Below, piece after piece: positions 1 through 7,669 of a DNA stretch of 64,000 nucleotides. Under the pieces are notes generated by a model, which ran no database searches, was not told where the DNA came from, and worked only from the letters and a program-made list of their open reading frames with translations. The translations under genes and the position numbers were made by a program. The DNA comes from Cetobacterium_A somerae (GTDB taxonomy: Bacteria; Fusobacteriota; Fusobacteriia; Fusobacteriales; Fusobacteriaceae): the NCBI RefSeq assembly GCF_044784365.2, contig NZ_CP173070.2, one strand, 5' to 3'. How positions within the stretch are numbered: the first letter of the stretch is position 1; every line of letters starts with the position of its first letter.

Positions 1-983
1 GTTCCATCAACAGCATCTTTAACTTCAATTGGAAATCCTAAGTACAATAACTCTACTCTACTTCCAATTGGCACAGTTTCTTGAATTACATAGTTTTTAC
101 CTTTAATGTAATAACCACGCTCTTTTCTAAAGCTTGCTGCCCACTCTCTAGCTCCTCCGCTACCATTATTTTCAAGTTTTAAAGAGTGGTTTTTATAAAC
201 ATCAGGATAGTATAAGCTTATATTTCCAAGTTCATTGTTTCTCACATCATAAGCTGCTGTGAACTCTCCGTAAAGTAGTGGTCCTTGATATTCTAAATTT
301 CCTGTCCAATCAGTTTCCATTTTCCTATCTTCAGAATCTTTTCCAGCCTTACTTAAAACTCCTTGAAAATCAAAACGCATATATCCCACATCAAATAGAG
401 TACGCTCACTTGTAAACATAAGTTCCCCAGCGTTCTCAGCATCTATTAATCCATCTTTAACATTTGCTAAATATGCTTCTATCTCTGCTGATGTTTCAAA
501 ACTAAGTCTCATTGAAACACTTGAGTTTTCTTGATCTAAGTATAACTCTCTTAAAAGTAGTTCTTTAAACTTTTCACTCTCTACAAAGAAATCACTTTGC
601 TCGACTATAACATAGGGATCACTTGGTTTTAATATAATCTCTCTAACATCTGTTCCTAAAGTTGCTTTTAAAATCTCACTTTGTATAGCATAGTCCTTAA
701 ATCCTATTGCATTAAATAGATTTACAACAGGAAGGTATGTTTTATTATCTTGAACTATAACTGGGTAAACATCACTAACTTTTGCTCCATTAACTTTTAA
801 ATTGAAAAAGTTTTCTCTCTCTTGAACTCCTTCAAGTTCGTTCAAAAAAATTTGATACTCTTCATCTGTTATCATATTTAAACTTTTTAACTCTTTTAAT
901 TCATCCAAAGTAAATTCTGATGAATAACTTAATAATGTAGAACATAAAAATGCCAATAGATATATTACTAATTTTAATTTCAA
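1..983 (-). CDS. Usher-like outer-membrane protein of a fimbrial operon (partial, 3' end beyond the window)
   Basis: Open frame running off the left edge, at least 327 codons. The start is a TTG at 983-981 preceded by a GGGGGTG ribosome-binding site, and it gives a typical signal peptide (LKLKLVIYLLAFLCSTLLSYS). The mature N-terminus is followed by a short periplasmic region with a conserved-looking VNGAKVSDVYPVIVQD stretch and then segments that read as beta-strands. It lies 17 bp behind a pilus-chaperone gene, in an operon with a second chaperone and a pilin-like protein. That position, plus size and export signal, suggests the outer-membrane usher that extrudes the subunits (CS1/alternate chaperone-usher style). 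I infer the usher role from context; the beta-barrel and plug cannot be confirmed because the gene is cut. Confidence 0.6.
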   Translation of the reverse strand, partial: MKLKLVIYLLAFLCSTLLSYSSEFTLDELKELKSLNMITDEEYQIFLNELEGVQERENFFNLKVNGAKVSDVYPVIVQDNKTYLPVVNLFNAIGFKDYAIQSEILKATLGTDVREIILKPSDPYVIVEQSDFFVESEKFKELLLRELYLDQENSSVSMRLSFETSAEIEAYLANVKDGLIDAENAGELMFTSERTLFDVGYMRFDFQGVLSKAGKDSEDRKMETDWTGNLEYQGPLLYGEFTAAYDVRNNELGNISLYYPDVYKNHSLKLENNGSGGAREWAASFRKERGYYIKGKNYVIQETVPIGSRVELLYLGFPIEVKDAVDG

Positions 984-1000
984 GACTACACCCCCTCTAG

Positions 1001-1729
1001 CTATTTTATTTTTTCTTCATATAAAACTTTTTTGCTTAGAGAATCTTTAATTATTAATGTATTGTACTTAGAAAAATTCTTTATTAAATCTTTATCATGT
1101 TTTGTTAATTTTTGATTTAACTTAGAAGCTGTAACTTTTTCTCCTTTTAACAGTCTTAAATCTCCAACATAAACAGAATTTTTTCCTTTGCTTTCGGCTA
1201 AATAAAAATCCAAAGTCCCTCTTCTTTCTCCAACATTGGCTATTAATCCATGAAAATTTAGGTTATCCTCATCTAAAGTAGTACTAAAATCTTTTAAAAA
1301 TATTTTAGGATTTAAATTACCAACATATCCTGCTAAATCCATTTTTAGATGTGTTAAGATTTGTACTGTAGATGTCTCATTTGAATTTACTTTTGGAAGT
1401 GCTATCTCTTTAACTCCAACAGTTACTAAATACTCTCCCCTTGGAGCACCTTTTGGAGCTTTTACAAAAACTTTAAATTTTCCACTACGCCCAGGTTTTA
1501 AAGTAACTGTTGTAGGAAATATCTCTATCCAGTTTTTCATAGATTTTTCTATTCCTTCATCAGTTAGATAAAGTTGATATTTTAATGTGTTTCGAGTTGG
1601 ATTATATAACGTGTATTCCTGTACCTCTCCCTTATCATCAATTTTTTTATCAAAAGTAACTGGATTTATATTTATATATCCAAAGATGTTAAAAGTTAAA
1701 AGAATAAAAAGAATAAAAATATTTTTCAT
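1001..1729 (-). CDS. Periplasmic pilus-assembly chaperone (PapD/CS1-like), second copy
   Basis: 242-residue secreted protein with signal peptide MKNIFILFILLTFNIFGYI. It follows the fimbrial chaperone plan: an N-terminal Ig-like domain with a YTLYNPT edge strand, then WIEIFPTTVTLKPGRSGKFK, where the proline/glycine-rich turn and LKPG are typical, then VFVKAPKGAPRGEY. A second Ig domain lies in roughly residues 140-240. It should bind pilin subunits in the periplasm by donor-strand complementation and pass them to the usher. It resembles the upstream chaperone at 2491-3216 (shared APKG.P.GEY and GYVGNL/GYVGDL motifs), so the operon has two related chaperones. It lies between the pilin (terminator between) and the usher-like gene. 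Confidence 0.75.
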   Translation of the reverse strand: MKNIFILFILLTFNIFGYININPVTFDKKIDDKGEVQEYTLYNPTRNTLKYQLYLTDEGIEKSMKNWIEIFPTTVTLKPGRSGKFKVFVKAPKGAPRGEYLVTVGVKEIALPKVNSNETSTVQILTHLKMDLAGYVGNLNPKIFLKDFSTTLDEDNLNFHGLIANVGERRGTLDFYLAESKGKNSVYVGDLRLLKGEKVTASKLNQKLTKHDKDLIKNFSKYNTLIIKDSLSKKVLYEEKIK

Positions 1730-1768
1730 AAAACCGCCCCCTTATTCAATAATTCTAATACTTACTTT

Positions 1769-1793
1769 AAAAAAAGAGAGAAGAGACTTCTCC
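1769..1793 (-). terminator. Internal intrinsic terminator between pilin and distal fimbrial genes
   Basis: On the minus strand a 6-bp stem (GAGAAG/CTTCTC) with a 3-nt loop is followed by seven T. It sits directly after the pilin-like gene and before the second chaperone and usher. A weak terminator here would make the pilin more abundant than the downstream assembly proteins, as in other fimbrial operons. Confidence 0.65.
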
Positions 1794-1808
1794 CTAATTT
1801 TAAAATAA

Positions 1809-2423
1809 TTATTTTGTTGTATTAGCTTTTAAAGTAACTGTTAATACTGGTCTATCCGCTTCAGCTCTATTATGATGAATACCTACTTTATTCGTCTTTG
1901 CATTTAAAGAATCTTTTGTAATTCTAGAAATTACTCTACCTATATGAACTTTATCCCCAGTAGCTACAGCATGATTATAACTTGTTAAATTACTTGCATT
2001 TGCTCCGCCTGTTAAAGATAGAGTTGATGTTAATGAAGCTGTTTTGTCTGATGTATTTGTAAGTGTTGTTACTGGATTAGTTAAAGATACATGTAAATTA
2101 TTTTGATTATCAGTAATTAAATCGCTGTTTTCTATAGAACTATCCTTGTCTTCAAATCTTTGAACTTTAAAAAATTCAAATGCTACTGAATCATCAGTTG
2201 CTTTTCCTATAACCATTCTTCCATGGTCAATTACTAGTTCATCTAAAACTGTTCCCGCATCGTTAGTTATAGTAAGTCCTGTAGGTGCTTTTATTAGTTC
2301 AGCTATTACCGTTACTGGTACTGATGCTGTTTCTGTTTCTCCACTAACTGTTCCTGGATTTGTTGTTGTTGCTCCAAATGCTGCCATTGAAAGTGCCATG
2401 ATTCCGAATAAAATTTTTTTCAT
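1809..2423 (-). CDS. Major fimbrial subunit candidate (secreted, Thr/Ser/Asn-rich)
   Basis: 204 residues with signal peptide MKKILFGIMALSMAAFGA. The mature N-terminus TTTNPGTVSGETETASVPVTVIA is short and beta-prone, as expected of a donor strand, and a long Thr/Ser/Asn/Asp-rich beta-sandwich-like sequence follows. The mature part has no cysteine. It ends in VLTVTLKANTTK, another beta-strand-like segment. It is flanked by two chaperone genes and precedes the usher-like gene, so I call it the polymerising pilin of a CS1-like (alpha) fimbria. This is inference from architecture and position; I do not recognise a specific family. A strong AGGAGG-type RBS precedes the ATG. Confidence 0.65.
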   Translation of the reverse strand: MKKILFGIMALSMAAFGATTTNPGTVSGETETASVPVTVIAELIKAPTGLTITNDAGTVLDELVIDHGRMVIGKATDDSVAFEFFKVQRFEDKDSSIENSDLITDNQNNLHVSLTNPVTTLTNTSDKTASLTSTLSLTGGANASNLTSYNHAVATGDKVHIGRVISRITKDSLNAKTNKVGIHHNRAEADRPVLTVTLKANTTK

Positions 2424-2490
2424 TTTGCTACCTCCTAAATTTTCTTTTTATTTTTTATTTTTGTTCCCATATATATCAAGTTATTTGATA

Positions 2491-3216
2491 TTAAAGTTCT
2501 TTTTTAGTAATATCCTCATATGTTGAAGAATCTCTAAGTCTAACTCCTGTTACATCATTTTTTTTCATTTTTTTCATAGTTAAAGTAATATCATCAGTTT
2601 GTCCAACTCCTATTCTACCTTTTTCAATAGATTCAGAATTTCCATCATTATGAATTATATCTACATCATACCAAACACCTCTTTTAATACTATTATTCTT
2701 AACTTTAAAAGATACAACTGCTTGTCCATCTTTATTCTCTACAACGCTTAAATTAATTATCTCTAACTTTGGCTTTAAATCTCCAACATATCCAACAACT
2801 TCCATATTTATGTTAAGCCCTATACTAGCTGCAGCTGCAGCTGTTTTTCCATCATCTTTTTTTAGTTCTGGCATAGGAACTGATTTAAAATTTAAAAATG
2901 TTGAATATTCTCCTTCTGGAGTTCCTTTAGGTGCTTTTATATATACTTTCAAAGCGCTTTGACTTTTAGGTTTAATTGTTATTATTTTAGGATTATACTC
3001 AATCCATTTATCCATATGACCATTAAACTCTCCAGTTCCTGGAAGTGCAGTTACTTTAAATCTCTGTGTTTTTAGGCTGTTATTATACATAATAAACTCT
3101 TGATATCCACCACCAGCATCAATACGCTTTTCGAAAAATGTTGGTGCAATATGAAATGGAAATACTGTCGTAAAAATTAACAAAAATGTCGAAATGAATA
3201 TATTTAATTTTTGCAT
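2491..3216 (-). CDS. Periplasmic pilus-assembly chaperone (PapD/CS1-like), first gene of the operon
   Basis: 241 residues. The signal peptide (MQKLNIFISTFLLIFTTVFP) is followed by HIAPTFFEKRIDAGGGYQEFIMYNNS, the usual first strand of fimbrial chaperones. The motif WIEYNPKIITIKPKSQS then APKGTPEGEY parallels the second chaperone in this operon. The C-terminal half forms the second Ig-like domain and ends in a basic stretch. It is the first gene downstream of the cyclic-di-GMP riboswitch and terminator at 3271-3384, so its transcription, and that of the pilin, chaperone and usher behind it, is expected to respond to cyclic-di-GMP. Confidence 0.75.
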   Translation of the reverse strand: MQKLNIFISTFLLIFTTVFPFHIAPTFFEKRIDAGGGYQEFIMYNNSLKTQRFKVTALPGTGEFNGHMDKWIEYNPKIITIKPKSQSALKVYIKAPKGTPEGEYSTFLNFKSVPMPELKKDDGKTAAAAASIGLNINMEVVGYVGDLKPKLEIINLSVVENKDGQAVVSFKVKNNSIKRGVWYDVDIIHNDGNSESIEKGRIGVGQTDDITLTMKKMKKNDVTGVRLRDSSTYEDITKKEL

Positions 3217-3270
3217 TTTAACTCCCCCTTAAAATTTATATTTTTTTGAATTTATATTTAATTAGAAATA

Positions 3271-3321
3271 AAAAAAGCACTCAATATAATACAAAGAAAT
3301 CTTTGTAATACAATTAAGTGC
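3271..3321 (-). terminator. Riboswitch expression-platform terminator
   Basis: Read on the minus strand, a roughly 20-bp stem (arms at 3301-3321 and 3277-3296, 4-nt loop) is followed by a run of U. Its 5' arm starts with the GC that also closes the aptamer helix P1 (TTGC), so aptamer folding and terminator folding compete. The chaperone start codon lies about 55 nt further on. Confidence 0.85.
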
Positions 3322-3384
3322 AACTGGCTGCCATCTTACAGGCCCTCTAGCTTTGCGTCATACAGTTTCCTATACTTTGCTAAT
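3317..3384 (-). promoter_or_regulatory. Cyclic-di-GMP-I (GEMM-I) riboswitch aptamer
   Basis: On the minus strand the sequence carries the GEMM-I hallmarks in order. A P1 strand GCAA is followed by a short hairpin with GAAA tetraloop (TATAG-GAAA-CTGTA), the invariant GACGCAAAGC, AGGGCC, then ATGGCAGCC, and the closing P1 strand TTGC. A rho-independent terminator follows at once, so control is probably at transcription elongation. Downstream genes are the fimbrial chaperone, pilin, second chaperone and usher. A GGDEF protein is encoded at 5891-7585. The family identification is secure from the motifs; whether ligand turns the operon on or off is not shown by the sequence alone. Confidence 0.92.
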
Positions 3385-3874
3385 ATTTAATAATTTGTTA
3401 TATATCATATTACTATAGATTTTATATCTTGAAAATTTGAAAAATTTGTAAATCTTTTTTTACTTTTTTCTAATTAAAAAAAATAACTTTTTTCTAAAAA
3501 AAACAAGAAAACAGTCTTAAAAATAACCTTATTTTTCTAAATACAAACATTATAAAGTAGTGGATTATTCTTTAATTTTATCAAAGATAAATACTCAAAC
3601 ATACCTACAACAAAGGAATTTAAAAAAACCATATAAATTTAATATTAAATAATGTGTACATTTTTAAATTTTAAATTTTAACATAAATAATAAATAATAA
3701 ATATACGAAAAAATAGATAACTTTTTTTCAATAATTTCTATATATTTTTTTTATCTTTACAATTTATTTACGATATGATACTCTCTGAAAAGAATGACTT
3801 TTTATTTACTTCTAAATTGATTTTAAAAATTATTGAAGTAAAAGATTTTTATAAACAAAGGGGAGTAGATTAAA
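3385..3874. other. Long AT-rich intergenic region upstream of the riboswitch
   Basis: About 490 bp, nearly all A/T, with no open frame I trust. It must contain the promoter of the minus-strand fimbrial transcript and any promoter of the plus-strand HTH fragment. Several TATAAT-like stretches exist, but none can be singled out in such AT-rich DNA. Confidence 0.5.
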
Positions 3875-4114
3875 ATTGGGAAAAGTATAAATTCAACACA
3901 TTTTAAAATAATAGAATGTATAAAAAATGGGTACCATGTTCCCAGTGAAATAGCAAAATTATTAAATATTTCTCAAATAAAAGTATATAGACATATTAGT
4001 GATTTAGAAAATTTTCTTCATGAAACTGATATTTTTAAAATTCAAACAAAACTATTACAAGATACAGATTTAGAATTATCGTTAAAAAATAAGCAAGAAT
4101 TTCTTGCAGATGAA
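3875..4114 (+). pseudogene. HTH protein fragment, 3' end removed by IS3-family element
   Basis: Open frame of about 80 codons with a helix-turn-helix near its start (IIECIKNGYHVPSEIAKLL, then NISQIKVYRHISDLEN). There is a good RBS (GGGGAG at 3860-3865), but no ATG, GTG or TTG follows in frame. The codon at the right spacing is ATT (3875). A TTG one base later lies in another frame and would match only if the AAAA run at 3881-3884 had one more A. The frame enters the IS at 4115 and stops at the TAA in the IS end. It looks like the N-terminus of a small regulator. It diverges from the fimbrial operon, so it may once have regulated it (inference). Confidence 0.45.
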
Positions 4115-4151
4115 TGGTATTAAGTCAAGTTTTTAAACATAACTTTATAAA

Positions 4152-5063
4152 TTATGCAACTTGTTTCTGATAGTTAGCTGGAGATAAATAACCTAGTTTT
4201 TTTTGAATTCTATGGTTGTTATACCAGCCTTCTATATATTTAAATAAAGACTTTTTAGTTTCTTCAAAAGTCTTTGGTTTACTTTGATAAATTAACTCTT
4301 TCTTTAAAACTGAATGAAAAGATTCTATAGGAGCGTTATCATAAGGATTACCCTTTCTTGAATAAGAAAGGGTTGCACCTAAATCTTTAACCTTTGCTAC
4401 ATAATCTTTACTCGTATACTGCGATCCTTGATCTGTATGGATAATACAGCCTGTAAGATCACTGTTTAAATTAAGTTTAGAAAGAGCTTTTAAAACGATA
4501 TCTGTTGTCATTGTTGTGGAGTAGTCCCAACCTTTAATTTCGTTCGTATGTAAATCCATAAATGAAGCTAAATATGTCCAACCAAAATCTTTTGTGTAAA
4601 TATATGTGATATCCCCTACTATTTTCTCGTTTGTTGAGGTAGTTGAAAAATCCTGTTTTAAAAGATTACTCGCAGGTGCTTCAACTTTTGATTTAATTGT
4701 CTGGGGCTTGTACTTTTTTCTAGTAATAGATGAAAGACCTAATGCTCTCATAATTCTTTGAACTAGCTTGATACTCGCGGGATAACCCTCACGATTAAGT
4801 ATTACATGTATTTTAGGAGCCCCATAAATTTTAGAATTTTCCTCATAAATTCTTTTGATTTGAGAAGATAGTAATTCATATCTCTCTTGAGTTTTAGTAG
4901 TAGTTTTATTGAGATTAAAGTAGTAAGTAGCTCTACTAATTTTAAAAATTTTACACATTTTTTCTTGGCTGTATTTAGGTTTTAATTGCTTGATAAGGTC
5001 AGTTATCTTAGTATCATCTAGTTTTTCGCGAATATTGTCAAAGCCTTTTTTAGAATAGCACAC
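4152..5063 (-). CDS. IS3-family transposase OrfB (DDE integrase domain)
   Basis: 303 residues: an N-terminal HTH_21-like region (YSQEKMCKIFKISRATYYF) followed by an rve integrase core. The catalytic triad is visible as D in GDITYIYTKDFGW, D in IIHTDQGSQYTS and E in NAPIESFHSVLKKE. It begins inside orfA in the -1 frame. The overlap contains an A6G slippery run (5045-5051 on the plus strand), so the active transposase is expected to be an OrfAB fusion made by programmed -1 frameshifting, as known for IS150-type members. The C-terminus LGYLSPANYQKQVA is complete, unlike that of copy 2. Confidence 0.93.
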   Translation of the reverse strand: MCYSKKGFDNIREKLDDTKITDLIKQLKPKYSQEKMCKIFKISRATYYFNLNKTTTKTQERYELLSSQIKRIYEENSKIYGAPKIHVILNREGYPASIKLVQRIMRALGLSSITRKKYKPQTIKSKVEAPASNLLKQDFSTTSTNEKIVGDITYIYTKDFGWTYLASFMDLHTNEIKGWDYSTTMTTDIVLKALSKLNLNSDLTGCIIHTDQGSQYTSKDYVAKVKDLGATLSYSRKGNPYDNAPIESFHSVLKKELIYQSKPKTFEETKKSLFKYIEGWYNNHRIQKKLGYLSPANYQKQVA

Positions 5064-5287
5064 TCTTCTTTAGCGGCAGCTAGTTCTTTTTGAAGCTTTC
5101 TAAAGTCATCAAGAGTGATAACCTCATCACTTTGGGTATTGATATTACTATATTTTTTTCTCCAAAGAATAAGATTGGATGAAGACACACCATATTCACG
5201 AGATACCTCTTTAAGAGACTGACCATTTAAAATTAAATTAACAAGAGTTTTTTTAAACTCTTCATCATAAGTTTTTCGTTTAGACAT
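5018..5287 (-). CDS. IS3-family transposase OrfA (HTH)
   Basis: 89 residues with the IS3 orfA HTH_Tnp_1 fold (YDEEFKKTLVNLILNGQSLKEVSREYGVS, then SNLILWRKKY), followed by a leucine-zipper-like helix (LDDFRKLQKELAAAKEECAILKKAL). It binds the IS ends. Its 3' end overlaps orfB by 46 nt, and ribosomes slipping -1 on A6G there would continue into orfB. The protein is identical to the copy at 61918-62187, showing recent transposition or recombination. Confidence 0.93.
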   Translation of the reverse strand: MSKRKTYDEEFKKTLVNLILNGQSLKEVSREYGVSSSNLILWRKKYSNINTQSDEVITLDDFRKLQKELAAAKEECAILKKALTIFAKN

Positions 5288-5357
5288 AAAATCACTTCCT
5301 TCAAGGTTTAGTTTACATGATTTGTTATTTTATGTCTACAAACTTATTCTAACACCA

Positions 5358-5469
5358 AATATGTAAAAATGGATATTTAAAAAGGGATGACTTTAAAAAA
5401 AATCATCCCTAAAAAATATAAAATATTACTCTAATTTTTTAGAATTTACACAAAATTTGAAGAAGACTC
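5358..5469 (+). mobile_element. Remnant: right end of the IS256-type element
   Basis: About 112 bp matching, apparently base for base, the right end of the IS256-type element at 60975-61087, including the GGGATGA/TCATCCC palindrome and the terminal inverted repeat with TTTACACAAA. Only the right end survives; the IS3 copy abuts it. So an IS256-type copy once sat in the LacI-like gene, IS3 landed in it, and the left part was deleted. Confidence 0.8.
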
Positions 5470-5842
5470 AAATATTACTGATATTCAATTTATATATAGT
5501 AATTTTACATTTTTAGATACTTATAACATAATAAAAGAAGTTCTTTTAAATAAAAAATTTAATATTTTAATTTGTTCTACTGATTTACAAGCTCTTGCTG
5601 TTTATAAAGTAGCTCACGAACTTAATCTAAAAATTCCTGATGATTTATCTGTAACTGGTTTTGGAGGTTATGAACTTTCTCAAATTATTACACCGAATTT
5701 AACAACTATCAAATTTGAAAACGAATCAGCTGGCTATCTTGCTGCTGAAATTATGATAAAACTTTTAAACAATGAGACTTGTCATAATTTATATACTATC
5801 AACTTTTCTTTTATTGAAGGAAAAAGTGTAAATAAATTATAA
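5470..5842 (+). pseudogene. LacI/PurR-family regulator, C-terminal fragment
   Basis: Coding remnant of about 123 codons with the typical ligand-binding-domain end of LacI-family repressors: FNILICSTDLQALAVYKVAHEL, then KIPDDLSVTGFGGYELSQ, then PNLTTIKFENESAGYLAAEIM, and a final strand NFSFIEGKSV. The DNA-binding N-terminus and the first half of the sugar-binding domain are missing, replaced by the IS256 remnant and IS3 copy. The upstream HTH fragment at 3875 is not a LacI headpiece, so it belonged to another gene. No start or promoter is left, and it should be non-functional. Confidence 0.75.
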
Positions 5843-5856
5843 TGTATGTATAAATA

Positions 5857-5892
5857 AAAAAACCAAAAATTAAAACAAATTTTTGGTTTTTT
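5857..5892. terminator. Bidirectional terminator
   Basis: Stem AAAAACCAAAAATT / AATTTTTGGTTTTT with a short AAAAC-type loop. A-rich on one side and T-rich on the other, it serves both the plus-strand LacI remnant and the minus-strand GGDEF gene that end here. Confidence 0.75.
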
Positions 5893-7585
5893 ATTTAAAA
5901 TTATTTAAAATTTTATTTTTTCCTGATTTTTTTGCTTTATATAAAAGTTTATCACACTCTTCATATATTTTATTACATTTGTATGAAAGACCTCCACTTA
6001 TTGTTACTTTTACATCTCTTATCCAAATTAAATTCTCTATCTCTTTTCTAATCTCCTCTGTTATTTCAATAGCTTTAGAACTATTAGAAAATTTCTCTAA
6101 AATTATTACGGCAAATTCTTCTCCACCTATTCTGTAAGTACTTATACCATTTTGCTCTTTTTTTATTAAAACTTCTCCTATTTTTTTCAAAACGCTATCT
6201 CCAAATTTATGACCATAAGTATCATTTAAGTTTTTAAAATTATCAATATCAAAAATTAACATAAAAAACTCTCTTTTTTCAACTCTTTTTAAATTTTTAT
6301 CAAAAGCTTTTCTGTTATTTATCTTTATCAATCCATCATTCATTGTAGATTTATATAAGAGATTAATTTTTCTAAAAGAATACGAAACTCCAAATAATAA
6401 TATTATTATATATCCTGACATTCTTATTGCTCTATTAATTAAAATTTTATAATCTCTATTTTTTATTCCATTTTCAATAGATTCAATCATATAAAGAGAT
6501 AAAATTCTATAATTTATTTCATTTATCTCATTTATTTTTTGATCATATTTCTTTTTTAAACCATCATAGTTTTCAAAATCACCTATTTTTTTATAATATT
6601 CGAAAAGAAACTCATAACAGTCATGTAAAAATCGAAAATCACTTTTATGCTGTGTAGATTCCAATATCTCTTCTATATTAGATTTTGAAAAATTATTTAC
6701 ATAGAATTTTAAATTATAAAACTCTTTAGCTAATATATAATACATATATTCATCTATAAAATATGATTTTTTATTTTTTTTATAATTTTCCTCAGTTTTT
6801 TTTAAATAATTAAAAGCTTCTGTTTCTTTATTTAGTTGAGAATAAATTCTAGAATATATAGAGTTTGTAATAATCATTAAGCTATTTTGATATGCTTCTG
6901 ACTCTATTTTAGATAACTGAGTTATCTTATCCAAACACTCTATTGTTTTTTCTTGATTATCTAATCTCATATAATTTTCTGCTAGATTTAAAAGAGCTAA
7001 AATTTTTACCTGATTATAATCTTTATAGTCTCTTTTTTCTTCTAATATTTCTGAAAGAAGATTGTTAGATACTTCATAACCATTTAAACTACTTATAATT
7101 ATTGATAATCCCATCTTACCTCTATCAACATCATATGTACTATCCAAATATTTTGCAAATTTTATATACTCTAAATTATATCTTATTGAATCTAAAAGAT
7201 TATGATTTCTAGCTTTTAAAACTCTTAATTTATTAAAAATATATAGCTTATTTTTATCATTTAAATTTTCATTTATAATTAATTTCTCTAAAATATAACT
7301 TCCTAACTCTACTCCATTTTCATTATTTAAAATTGGTCTAATACTTTCTGCGATCTCACTATATTTTGTATTGTAATTACTAGGCTTTATACTCTTGAAG
7401 TTATTTAAAACTTCTCTTTCTAAAGGAGTTAATTTCTTATTTAACTCTTCTTCATCTATTAATTCTATAAATTCAACAGGAAAGATTCCATGATTAATTG
7501 TAATCCATAGCTCTCTAACGAAAAAAATTGATAAAATAACTGCTAAAGAAAATGCCACCCAATGCTTTTTTGTCATTAATTCCAC
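5891..7585 (-). CDS. Membrane-anchored GGDEF diguanylate cyclase with extracytoplasmic helical-repeat sensor
   Basis: 564 residues. One membrane helix lies near residues 9-28 (WVAFSLAVILSIFFVREL) and a second near 388-405 (GYIIILLFGVSYSF). The roughly 360 residues between are helical and TPR-like. The C-terminal GGDEF domain (about 415-560) has DIDNFKNLNDTYGHKFGD for substrate/metal binding and an active-site RIGGEEF at about 485-491. It should make cyclic-di-GMP from two GTP at the inner face of the membrane. The inhibitory RxxD site normally five residues before GGEEF is absent (NGIS), so product inhibition through it is unlikely. Its product is a plausible ligand of the riboswitch at 3317-3384, though other cyclases must exist. 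Confidence 0.9.
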   Translation of the reverse strand: MELMTKKHWVAFSLAVILSIFFVRELWITINHGIFPVEFIELIDEEELNKKLTPLEREVLNNFKSIKPSNYNTKYSEIAESIRPILNNENGVELGSYILEKLIINENLNDKNKLYIFNKLRVLKARNHNLLDSIRYNLEYIKFAKYLDSTYDVDRGKMGLSIIISSLNGYEVSNNLLSEILEEKRDYKDYNQVKILALLNLAENYMRLDNQEKTIECLDKITQLSKIESEAYQNSLMIITNSIYSRIYSQLNKETEAFNYLKKTEENYKKNKKSYFIDEYMYYILAKEFYNLKFYVNNFSKSNIEEILESTQHKSDFRFLHDCYEFLFEYYKKIGDFENYDGLKKKYDQKINEINEINYRILSLYMIESIENGIKNRDYKILINRAIRMSGYIIILLFGVSYSFRKINLLYKSTMNDGLIKINNRKAFDKNLKRVEKREFFMLIFDIDNFKNLNDTYGHKFGDSVLKKIGEVLIKKEQNGISTYRIGGEEFAVIILEKFSNSSKAIEITEEIRKEIENLIWIRDVKVTISGGLSYKCNKIYEECDKLLYKAKKSGKNKILNNFK

Positions 7586-7669
7586 CTTGTTATTTATATT
7601 TACTCTTTTTATTTAGTAAATAATTATACCATATTAATAGAAGATAGATATTATAAATTTTTTTAATTA

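Larger units (their letters stand above)
4115..5357 (-). mobile_element. IS3-family insertion sequence (IS150-like), copy 1, intact
   Basis: 1243 bp with terminal inverted repeats TGGTATTA (left) and TGGTGTTA (right, reverse complement), encoding OrfA and OrfB on the minus strand. A nearly identical copy lies at 59525-62257. The flanks do not show matching 3-bp target repeats (GAA left, AAT right). On the right it abuts a remnant of the IS256-type element rather than host sequence. This indicates a deletion or recombination next to the element after insertion. Confidence 0.9.

Noticed and set aside
5470..5842. HTH fragment at 3875 and LacI fragment as one interrupted gene
   Set aside because: The HTH fragment is not a LacI headpiece, and the intervening deletion removes any shared frame.
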